A DNA stretch of 64,000 nt. It comes from Fusibacter sp. A1 (lineage in GTDB: Bacteria > Bacillota > Clostridia > Peptostreptococcales > Acidaminobacteraceae). Of this stretch, positions 25,846 to 35,154 are shown piece by piece; the first letter of the stretch is position 1; each line of letters begins with the position of its first letter. Position numbers and translations under genes: made by a program. The stretch is from positions 62,001-126,000 of the forward strand of contig NZ_QQWI01000012.1 of NCBI RefSeq assembly GCF_004125825.1, given 5' to 3'. The notes under the pieces were generated by a model, which was not told the DNA's origin, did not search any database, and worked only from the letters and a program-made list of their open reading frames with translations.

Positions 25846-26655
25846 ATGATGGATTACAAGCAAATGAAGGAAACTAAGTTCGTAGAAAATCAATATTCTA
25901 ATGCTCAAAATTTAGAGCTTAGAAAAGACTTTCATAGAAAATACAGTACAAATAGAGAAGGTTTAGGAAAATGGCTTGTTAGACAGTATAAGTTTAGCCC
26001 AGGCATGAAAATACTGGAACTGGGCAGCGGTAAGGGAGACTTATGGACTGAGGTTCTTGATGAGCTAATTAACAAGAAGTGTCAACTTGTACTTTCTGAT
26101 TTGTCTTCAGGCATGGTTGATATTATGTCTGAAATATATAAAAATAAGCCAATTGAGGTCAAAGCAATTGATATACAATCAATCCCCTTTGAAGATGACA
26201 CCTTTGATGTAGTAATAGCTAATGCAATGCTTTACCATGTTCCTGATCTAAACAAGGCTTTAGGTGAGGTAGCCAGAGTCTTAAAGCCAAGTGGTTGTTT
26301 TTATGCATCTACTTTTGGTCAAAAGGGTATTAGCCAGTTTATTGATGAGAGTCTTCAAACACTAGAACTCAGTAGTAAAAGATGTAGTGAAATCAACTTT
26401 ACTCTGCAAAGTGGTAAAAATAGTTTAAGTAATCATTTTAGCTATGTTGATATAAGGGAATATCATGATGGTCTTGAAGTAAGTGATACCAAGGACCTTA
26501 TTGCCTATATTCTCTCTATGACATCGATGATGGACAGTGTCATTACTAGTCAGGAAAACATCAATAAAATGACGGATTATTTTAATGGACTTAAAAACGA
26601 GTTTGGTATATTGGCGATAGCTAAGGAGTATGGTAGCTTTGTTTGTAAAAAGTAG
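25846..26655 (+). CDS. SAM-dependent methyltransferase (class I)
   Basis: 269 residues. The SAM-binding motif I is ILELGSGKGDLW (about 57-68), the acidic end of beta-2 is VLSDLSSGMV, and motif post-I/II is IPFEDDTFDVVIANAMLYHVPD, typical of Methyltransf_11 proteins. A TATAAT box lies at 25807-25812. The C-terminal domain probably sets specificity. The substrate cannot be inferred; small-molecule methylation is likely. Confidence 0.85.
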   Translation: MMDYKQMKETKFVENQYSNAQNLELRKDFHRKYSTNREGLGKWLVRQYKFSPGMKILELGSGKGDLWTEVLDELINKKCQLVLSDLSSGMVDIMSEIYKNKPIEVKAIDIQSIPFEDDTFDVVIANAMLYHVPDLNKALGEVARVLKPSGCFYASTFGQKGISQFIDESLQTLELSSKRCSEINFTLQSGKNSLSNHFSYVDIREYHDGLEVSDTKDLIAYILSMTSMMDSVITSQENINKMTDYFNGLKNEFGILAIAKEYGSFVCKK

Positions 26656-26711
26656 CTTGTAAGCGCAAGGTAAAAATAAGTTGCCATCATATAGTCTCAA
26701 CTTATTAGTTC

Positions 26712-27497
26712 TTATTCAAGTACATAATCCCATATCGTTTGATATGCTTGCCATTCTTTTTGTAAACGATTCATATCGTACTTGTCAAAGCAGGCAATGG
26801 TAGCAACTCTAAATGCTACTGCATACAATACAGACTCTTTGAAGTTAATATTACTTTTTAGTAGTTCAAGTGATGCTAGTGGTTGACTCCCCCATGCTAT
26901 GGAGTCACAAATGAGAACTGCATCAGCAAAACTTTTAGGTGCAACAGCTGGTGAAAAATCAATAATTAAAGGTGCTAGTGTTTCATGAAATAAAATATTG
27001 CTACTTAAATCGGAATGAATAATTTGTAAAGCCTCATCATAAATGGGTAGTTGATTTAGTAAATGGTTGACAAAGATAGCCATATCACTAGTTGCTTCAA
27101 GACGTTCTCCCTGCCATAGTAAACGATGTGCCCTAGACCATGGATCATCTGTTTTAGGTAGAAGAGATGTTGCTATCTCTTTTAGTGCCTCATGAAAAGC
27201 ATTTGAAACGAGTAATTTTTCCTTTAATCGATCATCTACTTCAAAACCTGCTTCATACATTGTAGCTCCATAACCCATAAATGAATAGTGACCATTATTT
27301 GCTTTTAAATGTTTGGAAATCCTATAGGCGGGATTTTCAAGTTGATTAAAAATCTCAGCTATTTGATTGTAGTAGGATTCATCATAAACAGGCTTTAAAA
27401 CAGTCTTATCAAAAAGACGAGATTGCTCTTGGCCACCTTCAAGTGCTAAACCTTCTCCGGTTAGATGAAATGCCTCTAAAATTTTTTTAGAAATCAT
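26712..27497 (-). CDS. Aminoglycoside phosphotransferase-like kinase
   Basis: 261 residues. The kinase catalytic loop is IIHSDLSSNILFHE (about 166-179), where Asp is the base and Asn binds magnesium, followed by PLIIDFSPA with the DFG-like Asp. This is the pattern of the APH/choline-kinase superfamily. The N-terminal lobe is short. It could phosphorylate an antibiotic or a metabolite; nothing points to resistance. GAGGTAAC lies upstream of the ATG. Confidence 0.75.
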   Translation of the reverse strand: MISKKILEAFHLTGEGLALEGGQEQSRLFDKTVLKPVYDESYYNQIAEIFNQLENPAYRISKHLKANNGHYSFMGYGATMYEAGFEVDDRLKEKLLVSNAFHEALKEIATSLLPKTDDPWSRAHRLLWQGERLEATSDMAIFVNHLLNQLPIYDEALQIIHSDLSSNILFHETLAPLIIDFSPAVAPKSFADAVLICDSIAWGSQPLASLELLKSNINFKESVLYAVAFRVATIACFDKYDMNRLQKEWQAYQTIWDYVLE

Positions 27498-27658
27498 ATG
27501 TTACCTCGGTTTCTATCGTTTCAAGTAAAATTCTGTTTTACAGGTGACAACTCGCTGCACTCGACAACTTCTAAAAACTCCCAGTGATTCTGAGAATCCT
27601 CTGAAAAAAACATTTAATCAGTAACTAATTTTGGGACAAATAATTACTATCGAAAGTG

Positions 27659-27755
27659 AACTTTGTTTTTAGATGATTATAACATAGAAGCAATTTTACC
27701 TGAACACCTTGAAGAGATTCAAGATGTATTGAAGGAACTACAAGGTAAAATATAG
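27659..27755 (+). pseudogene. Possible 3' remnant of a coding gene
   Basis: About 31 codons in one frame without a start or ribosome site give a sensible protein tail (NIEAILPEHLEEIQDVLKEL and a stop). Flanking DNA is AT-rich and non-coding. It looks like a leftover of a deleted gene, but such short frames arise by chance. Confidence 0.25.
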
Positions 27756-27786
27756 TGAAGTATTATAAAATTGAAAGTTAGATTGA

Positions 27787-28197
27787 TTAAGATGTCAGAC
27801 ACCAAGAGCAAGATACAGCTAACATGAGCTTAAGTGGTATAATATCGAAAATCGACTTTACTATTCTAGTTGTATAGGTCCTCCAATCCTCTGAATAATA
27901 AATGTTGTTCGAGATGCTTTTTATTAGCGTGTTAGTAAGAATGTTGACCATTAAAAACTGGTCATGTGAGGATATTCCGATCTTTTCTTCATCCTTACAC
28001 ATTTGAGCATGGAAAACTTCCTTAAGTGGAACTTTGAAGTACCCAATTCTGCATAAATCTCGGCTCCATGCATCCTTTATTCTAACCAGTCCATTGGAAG
28101 TGATTAAGTGCAATTGATTCGCTTCTTTACTGTAATGAATTCTGTTAGCTCTATTCCCTTGGATGTTTCTGAAAAAGTACGGTTGATTGATACTCAT
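27787..28197 (-). CDS. Hypothetical protein
   Basis: 136 residues from ATG 28197 (TTGGAGGTAAGA upstream). It is soluble, with no signal or recognised motif. The C-terminal Cys-rich end (AVSCSWCLTS) looks unusual and may mark an altered 3' end. No neighbour suggests a function. Confidence 0.45.
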   Translation of the reverse strand: MSINQPYFFRNIQGNRANRIHYSKEANQLHLITSNGLVRIKDAWSRDLCRIGYFKVPLKEVFHAQMCKDEEKIGISSHDQFLMVNILTNTLIKSISNNIYYSEDWRTYTTRIVKSIFDIIPLKLMLAVSCSWCLTS

Positions 28198-28347
28198 TCT
28201 TACCTCCAAGAGGGGATAACTGTTATTTACTAAATGTATAGAGTTTTACATAATCATTAGTGCTTGAAACAATCACCAATTTCCTTAAGTAATCCTTCAT
28301 TTGGAATATTGAATAACAAAGTCCTTGGAAATATCAATAAACCAATT

Positions 28348-28779
28348 TCACGGTTTAGGTAACTTAACGATTCTGCATGGTGAAATAACAGTAATGTTTT
28401 CACTTCCTACTATCGCTCTGGATACACCAGTTGCTGCAAATGAAATTGAATCATTGATCTTAATATCTTCAAATTGGATCACATTACCATCCGAATCTAA
28501 GATGCCTGTGTCATCAGTAACCCTCAACACTCGATCGATATATTTCCCATCATTACTTGTGAACTCAGTGTGTACAAAATATAAGTTGTCAAAATGGTCG
28601 ATATCGAATACGAATCCTTCATGAACAGCAACCATTCTACCACCGCAATATTTACTCTCGTACTCATAACTAAGTTTTCCATCAAATGAAGGCATAGTTT
28701 TGATATTCCATATTTGAAAAGCAACACCCGAAATTAGGATGATGAGTAGTATGATCAACACGCTTTTTTTTTTGAACAT
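28348..28779 (-). CDS. Membrane-anchored small extracytoplasmic protein
   Basis: 143 residues from ATG 28779 (GGAGTGATTTCA upstream). KKK followed by a hydrophobic segment (about 5-22) forms an anchor. The outer part has a small beta-rich domain with VRVTDDTG-like and IKINDSISF segments, as seen in DUF3221-like proteins; that match is tentative. It lies just after the secreted protease gene on the same strand and may share its transcript. Confidence 0.55.
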   Translation of the reverse strand: MFKKKSVLIILLIILISGVAFQIWNIKTMPSFDGKLSYEYESKYCGGRMVAVHEGFVFDIDHFDNLYFVHTEFTSNDGKYIDRVLRVTDDTGILDSDGNVIQFEDIKINDSISFAATGVSRAIVGSENITVISPCRIVKLPKP

Positions 28780-28834
28780 TGAAATCACTCCGTCTCTGAT
28801 AACTTAAGAAAGTAACTGCTTTTGAGTTCTATAA

Positions 28835-29968
28835 TTAGTATATCAAATAATCAATATCTAAGTTATTTAAAACTCTGCTAATTTTAGAGAATCCAGAAAG
28901 ATTATTTTCAAAATCATACGTATCGAGAACACCTACTATACGTACTCCATTACCAGAATAATAGTAAACAGGACCACCACTATCTCCATGATCTGCAGAA
29001 AATGTCGCTTGTACATGATCGGTATATACCCATCCATCATCTGTAGTATGTGTCCAAGAAATTGATTGAATCATTCCTGAGCTTTCATTAGTGCGGTATC
29101 CATATTTCCAAACTTGCATACCAGGTAATGGATAGGTATTGTATCCAACTATTGTTTCCCCGTTCATCAGTTGATTTGATATAGCGTATCTCCCGTTACT
29201 AGCAATAAACGCAGCATCAGATGTCATCGAAGAAGTACTCGAAAAAGTACTTGCGGCAACTGTACCCATAGTTTGAGTACCCCAATAAGTATATAAATCA
29301 TGTCTATTTCCATGGCCTGAATCAATCCAACCATTAACTCCATTTCGTTCTGCTCCAATGGTAAGAGAACTATAGGCGCTGCCATTCTTAATTTTCGCAC
29401 CGCCATCCACGGTACTAATCGCTGAGTCACTTACAGCTTTTTCAAACAACACGATTTCAGATTTATTATATAATTTAGAAAAAAAAGTATAATCAGAGTC
29501 CTTAAGATTGTGGACACCTACACTTATAACATTGTTAATTAAGTCTATGCTAACTGAGTTGATCTCTACTTCATCAATATTACCAGCTAACATCATTTTT
29601 TCAATGCCATTGAAAACCTTATAAAGACTCTTGATGTCATTTTTTACAACCTTGATTTTGACATCAGCGTCTTTATATATATCCTTTAAAGCCTTTTTTA
29701 ACTGATTATCCTCTTTTGATATGTTAAGAATTAACGTTCCATCAACATCTAGATAAGCTCCAGCATAAAAATCTGTTTTGTCATTATCATGCTCCAATGA
29801 TAATGGAATGTTTCCGAAGCCATTTGCTTCTAACAGTTCATAGACACTGATTGACTCAACTTGTTTTTTTTCAGAGGGAGTAAGAATATGCTTGTTGGAA
29901 TCTGCACTACTGAACATGGTTAAAATGATAATTAAGGACAAAATAATGCTTATAATTTTTTTGAACAT
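28835..29968 (-). CDS. Secreted S1-family (trypsin-like) serine protease
   Basis: 377 residues. A signal peptide (about 1-23) is followed by a ~170-residue pro-region with alternating helix and strand, as in alpha-lytic protease/streptogrisin relatives. The catalytic triad is visible as His in GWIDSGHGN, Asp in TSDAAFIA, and Ser in HGDSGGPVYY. Such enzymes are exported and mature by self-cleavage of the pro-region. GAGGTGACTT precedes the ATG. Confidence 0.85.
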   Translation of the reverse strand: MFKKIISIILSLIIILTMFSSADSNKHILTPSEKKQVESISVYELLEANGFGNIPLSLEHDNDKTDFYAGAYLDVDGTLILNISKEDNQLKKALKDIYKDADVKIKVVKNDIKSLYKVFNGIEKMMLAGNIDEVEINSVSIDLINNVISVGVHNLKDSDYTFFSKLYNKSEIVLFEKAVSDSAISTVDGGAKIKNGSAYSSLTIGAERNGVNGWIDSGHGNRHDLYTYWGTQTMGTVAASTFSSTSSMTSDAAFIASNGRYAISNQLMNGETIVGYNTYPLPGMQVWKYGYRTNESSGMIQSISWTHTTDDGWVYTDHVQATFSADHGDSGGPVYYYSGNGVRIVGVLDTYDFENNLSGFSKISRVLNNLDIDYLIY

Positions 29969-30053
29969 AAGTCACCTCGCTATAGTCGACTATTAGATAT
30001 GCTGCATTGTTTAAACATTCTTATCTTAAGTACCTATTCTGCCATATTTCCTT

Positions 30054-30640
30054 ATGTATCATCCCCCCTATCCAATGGTAGTTCTAACTAATGTGTGCAA
30101 TTACTTCAATCAATCAATTAATAGCGAAAATAATAAGAAGAGTCTTCTCTTTCTTGCTTTCATGATTCTAACTTATGTTCTTTTTTATGCTTTATCACCA
30201 GATAAGACAGTGCGGGCATTTAACTATGTTTCAAAAATACTGCTAGAAGTATTACCGATTCTTGCAATGGTTTATGTCTTCATGCTTGGTTTTTCATTTA
30301 TCAATGAGAAGAAGTTGAAAAAGACCATTGAAAAAGCACCTATGCTTTTAAAGTATACGCTAATGAGCCTGTTAGGCACACTAAGTCATGGTCCAATTTA
30401 TGCATGGTATCCCTTCTTGAATGAACTACATGGCAAGGGCTTATCAAAAGGGACAATGGGCACATTTTTATATGCCAGAGGTATTAAATTAACACTGCTT
30501 CCCATGTTATCTCGTTCTTTGACTTTAAGTTCGCAGTCATACTCACAATTACAACACTAATCTTCTCTGTCGTGCAAGGGGTAATAATTGATATTACTTG
30601 CGTAGTTGAAAATAGAGTTGAACAAGGATCGAACACTTGA
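30054..30640 (+). pseudogene. Half-size permease (DUF318/ArsP-like), frameshifted near the 3' end
   Basis: About 195 residues when corrected. The first frame (to 30560) carries hydrophobic segments and LGTLSHGPIYAWYPFL, a motif of half-size permeases related to DUF318. At 30509 one A seems missing: inserting it changes LPMLSRSLTLSS to LPMLISFFDFKFAVILTI and opens a sensible membrane segment to the stop at 30638-30640. The true start is uncertain, with no good ribosome site. Such permeases are often beside DUF134/NifX-like genes, as here. Confidence 0.6.
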
Positions 30641-30691
30641 TTTTGCAAGTCTATCAATAGGAGCATTGAGAATCACTGAGGAGGAACACGT

Positions 30692-31312
30692 ATGCCAAGA
30701 AAAAAGTCAAAAAGGTCGATAAGTTTTGTACCAAAACACAATAGAGTTGACGGCCAATGCTGTGAATCAGAAAGTATTGCAATATCTTTAGAAGAACTTG
30801 AGGCAATTCGTCTTTCAGACCTTCTATTTTATGATCAATCAAAAGCTGCAGATGAGATGGGTATCTCACGTGGTACACTACAAAGGATTCTAAAGTCTGC
30901 CCAAGAAAAAGTCGCAAAATCAATTCTACTAGGCGTCACCTTGGATTTTACAAAAGGGAACTCTGTAGAAAAAGAGCAGACTTTAGGTATGAGCAATCCT
31001 CTTACTCTTGCAATACCACTTGTTAATGGACAAGTCTCAAAACACTTTGGTAAGTCTGATCAGTTCTTCATAGCAACAATTCAAGAGGGAAAGATTATCC
31101 ATTCCATATCGGTTGAAAATGATTGGCACGAAAGAGCTGTTCAGTCATTCAGTTTACTGAGTCATGGCGTTTCAATCGTTTTAGCACAGCACATGGGTGA
31201 AAGAGCTAAAGAGGTACTGGCGGCTTATGGTATCAACGTACACTTTGTCAATTCCGTCAGCCCAGATGATATCATCACGGAATTTATCAGCACGATATTG
31301 CAACCGGAATAA
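30692..31312 (+). CDS. DUF134 HTH protein fused to NifX/NafY-like domain
   Basis: 206 residues. The N-terminal ~95 are DUF134, a sigma-70 region-4-like HTH (SLEELEAIRLSDLLFYDQSKAADE, split around the GISRGTLQRIL helix). Residues about 105-200 are a dinitrogenase-iron-molybdenum-cofactor-binding domain (VNGQVSKHFGKSDQF, then HGVSIVLAQHMGERAKEVLAAYGI). The fusion suggests a metal or Fe-S responsive regulator, probably of the permease upstream. GAGGAGGAACAC precedes the ATG. Confidence 0.85.
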   Translation: MPRKKSKRSISFVPKHNRVDGQCCESESIAISLEELEAIRLSDLLFYDQSKAADEMGISRGTLQRILKSAQEKVAKSILLGVTLDFTKGNSVEKEQTLGMSNPLTLAIPLVNGQVSKHFGKSDQFFIATIQEGKIIHSISVENDWHERAVQSFSLLSHGVSIVLAQHMGERAKEVLAAYGINVHFVNSVSPDDIITEFISTILQPE

Positions 31313-31477
31313 CAAGTAGAATCGGTGCCAGATACTCAGGGCTTCACTGAACTAGCAGCCAAAATTGTAAGGTGAGGAGTCATGACCATTGAATCTACAA
31401 TCGTGTTATGAAAAACGATTAACCTTCTTTGTAGTATCGTTTAGCTAACCTGGCAAATGTATGGAGAAAAATTCAAG

Positions 31478-31520
31478 AACAGAAGTGAGTAATTGAACGT
31501 CTACTCACTTCTGTTTTTTG
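31478..31520. terminator. Bidirectional intrinsic terminator
   Basis: Arms of 14 bases (31478-31491 and 31502-31515) pair perfectly around a 10-base loop. A run of T follows on the plus strand. It separates the DUF134 gene from the oppositely directed fprA. Confidence 0.7.
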
Positions 31521-31545
31521 TTATTGTTTAGTTTCTATTTTAGTT

Positions 31546-32730
31546 CTATTTTAGTTTTGCTAAGTTCACGCCAACAGCTGTGAACCTGTCTCTGTCCTCT
31601 GTTGTGGGAACCCATAGCACTTTTTGTCCTTCGTCAACAAGTTCAAAACCGGATGCCGTCAGGTGTTCGTTGATGAGTTTTACGGATTCACCGCTCCAGC
31701 CATAACTACCAAAGGCGAGTGCCTGTTTATTTTTGAAACGTAAGCCTTTTATCATTTCTAGAACTGCTGCCATATTTGACAATATCCCTTTATTGATTGT
31801 CGATGAGCCTACAAGAATCATTTTTGATTTGAACACTTCTGTGATGATATCGTTATGGTCTGTTGTGGCTACGTTGAACAACTTGATGGTCACATCATTA
31901 TCGGCTTGCTTGATTCCTTTAGCTAGAGCCTCACCTATGGCTTTGGTTGCGCCCCACATGGTGTCGTATAAAATGGTGATTTGGTTTTCCTGATAATTAT
32001 CAGCCCACTCTAAGTATTTTTCAACGATTTGAGTAGGATTGTCTCTCCACATGATGCCGTGAGACGGGCAGATTTTATTGACCTCTAGATTAAAGTCCAA
32101 TACTTCATGAATTTTTTTTACGACGAGCGGGCTGAAGGGCGTTAGGATGTTGGCATAATATTTAGTGGCTTCTTGGAACAGTTCAGCCTGGTTCACTTTA
32201 TCGTTATACATATGCTCAGATGCATAGTGTTGTCCAAATGCATCGTTACTGAATAGAATGGCATCTGAGGTATAATAGGTGAACATGGAATCCGGCCAGT
32301 GAAGCATGGGTGCCTCTACAAAGACGAGTTGACCTGACCCTATATCTAGAGTGTCACCTGTTTTAACTTCTACGAAGTTCCAATCTTGGTGATGGTGGCC
32401 CTTTAATGACTTAACACCATTAGAAGTACAGTAGATAGGCGTATCAGGGATTTCTCTCATAAGTTCGATAAGACCGCCGCTGTGGTCGATTTCTGCATGA
32501 TTTGCGATGATGTAGTCGATTGTTGTGATGTCGACAACCTTTTTAAGGTTTTTTACAAATTCTTTTGAGAAGGGTAGCCATACCGTGTCGATCAAGACGG
32601 TTTTTTCATCTTGAATCAGGTAGGAGTTATAGGACGATCCTTTGTGTGTGGAATATTCCTCCCCGTGGAATTTTTTAAGATCCCAGTCAATCTGGCCTAC
32701 CCATGTAACTTTATCTGTAATTTTAAACAT
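31546..32730 (-). CDS. fprA: A-type flavoprotein (flavodiiron protein)
   Basis: 394 residues, the two-domain size of FprA. The N-terminal metallo-beta-lactamase-like domain binds a di-iron centre ([10 protein letters not shown] provides His-x-Glu-x-Asp-His). The C-terminal flavodoxin domain starts at about 250 with [20 protein letters not shown], which binds FMN. These cytoplasmic enzymes reduce oxygen to water or NO to N2O and protect anaerobes. It is downstream of scdA by 15 bases in the same operon, which suggests NO defence. AAGGAGAT precedes the ATG. Confidence 0.92.
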   Translation of the reverse strand: MFKITDKVTWVGQIDWDLKKFHGEEYSTHKGSSYNSYLIQDEKTVLIDTVWLPFSKEFVKNLKKVVDITTIDYIIANHAEIDHSGGLIELMREIPDTPIYCTSNGVKSLKGHHHQDWNFVEVKTGDTLDIGSGQLVFVEAPMLHWPDSMFTYYTSDAILFSNDAFGQHYASEHMYNDKVNQAELFQEATKYYANILTPFSPLVVKKIHEVLDFNLEVNKICPSHGIMWRDNPTQIVEKYLEWADNYQENQITILYDTMWGATKAIGEALAKGIKQADNDVTIKLFNVATTDHNDIITEVFKSKMILVGSSTINKGILSNMAAVLEMIKGLRFKNKQALAFGSYGWSGESVKLINEHLTASGFELVDEGQKVLWVPTTEDRDRFTAVGVNLAKLK

Positions 32731-32745
32731 AGTATCTCCTTTCGG

Positions 32746-33417
32746 CTAAAAGCGTCTGAACAGCACGTTGTTTTCAGTGTGAACATGTTGGTACATATCA
32801 CTTTCAAGCTGTTCCAGCTTTTTATAGGTTAGTTCATATGTGTAACAGGCGTCTTCAGGTAAGGCGTAGTGGTTTGTTATTTCCGCTAATTTGTGAATAG
32901 CATCGCCTGCAGCATCATGTTCGTGTTCAAGAGAGTCGATCACGTTTTTAACCGTGCTAAAATCGCCAGTTCTAATCTGTGGAAAAAGTTCGCGTTCTTC
33001 TTTTACAAGATGGGATTCCAACTCTAGTTTTAGAGCCCCGAATAAGGAGTGGACATCAAAAAGTTCCGGGTGATTTTGTCCGTGGACATCGATTAGTTTA
33101 AATAACAATGCACTGATCACTGGCAGTTCATCTCGTAAGTACTTATGGTGGTTTTCGATGATTCTATCGATTAACGCTTCATTGGTGAGTTCTGAAAGTT
33201 TTTGAGTGGACTCACCGCTTGCTTCAATTTGCTCAAGTCGATTGAGAAGTGCCTGGTAGACCTCTGTTTCATCGGCCTTGGCGTCCTGGATAGCTTCTAT
33301 TATGCTTTTGTGACCACCGCAGCAAAAATCGACTTGGTATTTCATATATGTCGGTGCTAGACCGGGGTGTTCGGTGATGCTGTCACCTATGTTCATTGTC
33401 AATTCAAAGTTTTTCAT
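32746..33417 (-). CDS. scdA: Iron-sulfur cluster repair di-iron protein (ScdA/RIC)
   Basis: 223 residues. The short N-terminal domain (ScdA_N) has VDFCCGGHKS, and the hemerythrin-like four-helix domain provides iron ligands in HHKYLRDELP, HLVKEERELFP, LEHEHDAAGD and HVHTENN. RIC proteins help restore Fe-S clusters damaged by NO or peroxide. First gene of the operon, with AAGGAGGTC before the ATG. A perfect TGTGA-N6-TCACA site lies about 41.5 bp upstream of its inferred start. Confidence 0.92.
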   Translation of the reverse strand: MKNFELTMNIGDSITEHPGLAPTYMKYQVDFCCGGHKSIIEAIQDAKADETEVYQALLNRLEQIEASGESTQKLSELTNEALIDRIIENHHKYLRDELPVISALLFKLIDVHGQNHPELFDVHSLFGALKLELESHLVKEERELFPQIRTGDFSTVKNVIDSLEHEHDAAGDAIHKLAEITNHYALPEDACYTYELTYKKLEQLESDMYQHVHTENNVLFRRF

Positions 33418-33451
33418 GTTGACCTCCTTGTTTTGTGTTGTTGTTAGCTTT

Positions 33452-33494
33452 ACTATAAACCATTTGAAAGCTGAATCATGTGATTCAAGTCACA
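33452..33494 (-). promoter_or_regulatory. Crp/Fnr-type operator and -10 box for scdA-fprA
   Basis: TGTGA-TTCAAG-TCACA at 33479-33494 is a perfect Crp/Fnr consensus. On the minus strand a TATAGT -10 box (33457-33452) puts the start near 33445, so the site centre is about -41.5, the class II activator position. An overlapping inverted repeat TGAATCA-TG-TGATTCA (33472-33487) is also present. The FNR-like gene at 33582 is divergent from here. Confidence 0.7.
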
Positions 33495-33581
33495 AGGCAA
33501 TCATTTATACTTGTGATGCGATATGATAGTATGAAGTTGTAGGATGCAAGAGAAGCAACTATCGATAGTGAAGGTGGTATT

Positions 33582-34283
33582 ATGAAAAAATCAAGCGAAT
33601 TCAACATACATCATGGTTGTGTCACATGTGGTCACAAGTTGTGCGCGCAGAAGGTGTCGTTGTTTGAAAATCTGACTCATGAGCAACTGGGCAAAGTCAT
33701 CAACCTGATTGATAGAAAGTTTTATAAAAAGGGAAGCGTCATTTTTAGCGAAGGACAGCCGCTCAGTGAGTTATACATTGTGAATTCTGGAAGCATAAAA
33801 ATTTCTGTCATCAATCAAGAGGGAAAAGAACAGATACTCTATATTTTGCATGATGGGCAGTTTATAGGTGATTTGACTTTACTAAAATCGATTGATGCTG
33901 CATTTACTGCAACCGCTTTAGCTGATACCCATGTCTGTACCATTACAAACGTGAGCTTTTGGGAGCTATTAAGCAGCAGCAAGGACATTCTAATCAGCAC
34001 CTTGGCATATGCGCATGATCGTATCAATTCTCTTGAAAAACTCGTTCAAGCGGTATCGACAAATGAAGCGGACCAGCGACTGCTGTATTTGTTGGATCAG
34101 TTGGCTGAATCAAGCGGCGTTCAAACAAAAGATGGTGTAGTGATCAATCTGAATATCGGAAGGGAAGATATGGCTAATTTTGTGGGTGTGAGTCGTGAAA
34201 CCATTAGCAGAAAACTATCGCAACTAAGTAAAAAAGGAAAAATCGAGTTAATTGATCAGAAAACGATCAAATTGCTTTATTGA
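33582..34283 (+). CDS. FNR-like Crp/Fnr family regulator with Fe-S ligand cysteines
   Basis: 233 residues. The N-terminus has HHGCVTCGHKLC (Cys13, 16, 21; CxxCx4C). A fourth Cys, in ADTHVCTITN, lies where E. coli FNR has Cys122, so a [4Fe-4S] sensor is plausible. The cyclic-nucleotide-binding-like domain follows (about 25-145), then HTH with VSRETISRKL, keeping the Arg and Glu that read TGTGA. It probably senses oxygen or NO and controls the divergent scdA-fprA operon. GAAGGTGG precedes the ATG. Confidence 0.88.
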   Translation: MKKSSEFNIHHGCVTCGHKLCAQKVSLFENLTHEQLGKVINLIDRKFYKKGSVIFSEGQPLSELYIVNSGSIKISVINQEGKEQILYILHDGQFIGDLTLLKSIDAAFTATALADTHVCTITNVSFWELLSSSKDILISTLAYAHDRINSLEKLVQAVSTNEADQRLLYLLDQLAESSGVQTKDGVVINLNIGREDMANFVGVSRETISRKLSQLSKKGKIELIDQKTIKLLY

Positions 34284-34384
34284 TCGAGTCGATCTAGGAA
34301 GAATACACGGGTGACAAAAAAAGACAAGTCCACTTTACTGGCTTTGTCTTTGGTTAGCGAATTGCTTACTTTATCAACAACCTC

Positions 34385-34412
34385 AGGAGCTGGCATATAC
34401 CAGCTCCTTTTA
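34385..34412 (+). terminator. Intrinsic terminator after the FNR-like gene
   Basis: AGGAGCTGG (34385-34393) and CCAGCTCCT (34400-34408) pair perfectly around CATATA, followed by TTTTA. It lies between convergent genes. Confidence 0.6.
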
Positions 34413-34455
34413 TTTATTATCGAGACATATGCAGATAAGATATGTTACTTTGAAC

Positions 34456-35154
34456 TCAAATATCCTTGTTTCTGATCCAGAAGAAACTTAGTGCGACTGA
34501 TGTACCGATCAGTAGTACAAATCCTAGTACATAAAGCACATAAAACATTGGACCTAATTGAGATTCAAATTTGTCGATTAGTGCCATTCCTACAGGGAAA
34601 AGGCCTCTTCTATCCAGCATCATTGCAGCTTTTATTTTATCTTCAAGCATGATAAGTCCATAGCTATAACTCACCGCCATCAAGCCTAACACGATTCTCA
34701 CCCCGATATTCAATCCATATTTAAACAGTATGGGGTATGAAACGGATACAATCACTGTGATAGGTGTTAGAGAGAACAGTATCCCTTTAACACTGATGAG
34801 GTTGTTTAAATCTAAAAAGGCTTTTGGATCAAATAAGCTAACAGCCCAAGTGATTATTGTTACAACAATCACCATGCTAATGCCAAAGAAGTAGGTCGAC
34901 AAGTATTTGCCAACAACGAGTTCTTTTCTTGAAATCGGCAAACTGGCAATGTGAGGGGTAAGCGTATGGTCTCCAAGAAAAAGGATAACACCACTAAACG
35001 CAGGCAAGTAGATCAATAAAAAGCCCACGAGACCATCGATGGCATTTAGTATAAGGGTCATGTAGCTATAAATGGCCATGATGGCAATCAGTATATAGAA
35101 GAAGCTGCTATACGCTCTAAAATCCTTTTGAATAAACTTAATCATCTCATTCAC
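34456..35154 (-). CDS. ABC-2 type transporter membrane protein
   Basis: 232 residues with six hydrophobic segments. The pattern fits ABC-2 permeases that pair with a GntR (YtrA)-regulated ATPase, with ISRKELVVGKYLSTYFFG typical of this group. It overlaps the next upstream permease gene by 8 bases. The two permeases, ATPase and regulator form one leftward operon. Substrate unknown; the Bacillus ytr and related systems respond to cell-wall stress. Confidence 0.75.
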   Translation of the reverse strand: MNEMIKFIQKDFRAYSSFFYILIAIMAIYSYMTLILNAIDGLVGFLLIYLPAFSGVILFLGDHTLTPHIASLPISRKELVVGKYLSTYFFGISMVIVVTIITWAVSLFDPKAFLDLNNLISVKGILFSLTPITVIVSVSYPILFKYGLNIGVRIVLGLMAVSYSYGLIMLEDKIKAAMMLDRRGLFPVGMALIDKFESQLGPMFYVLYVLGFVLLIGTSVALSFFWIRNKDI

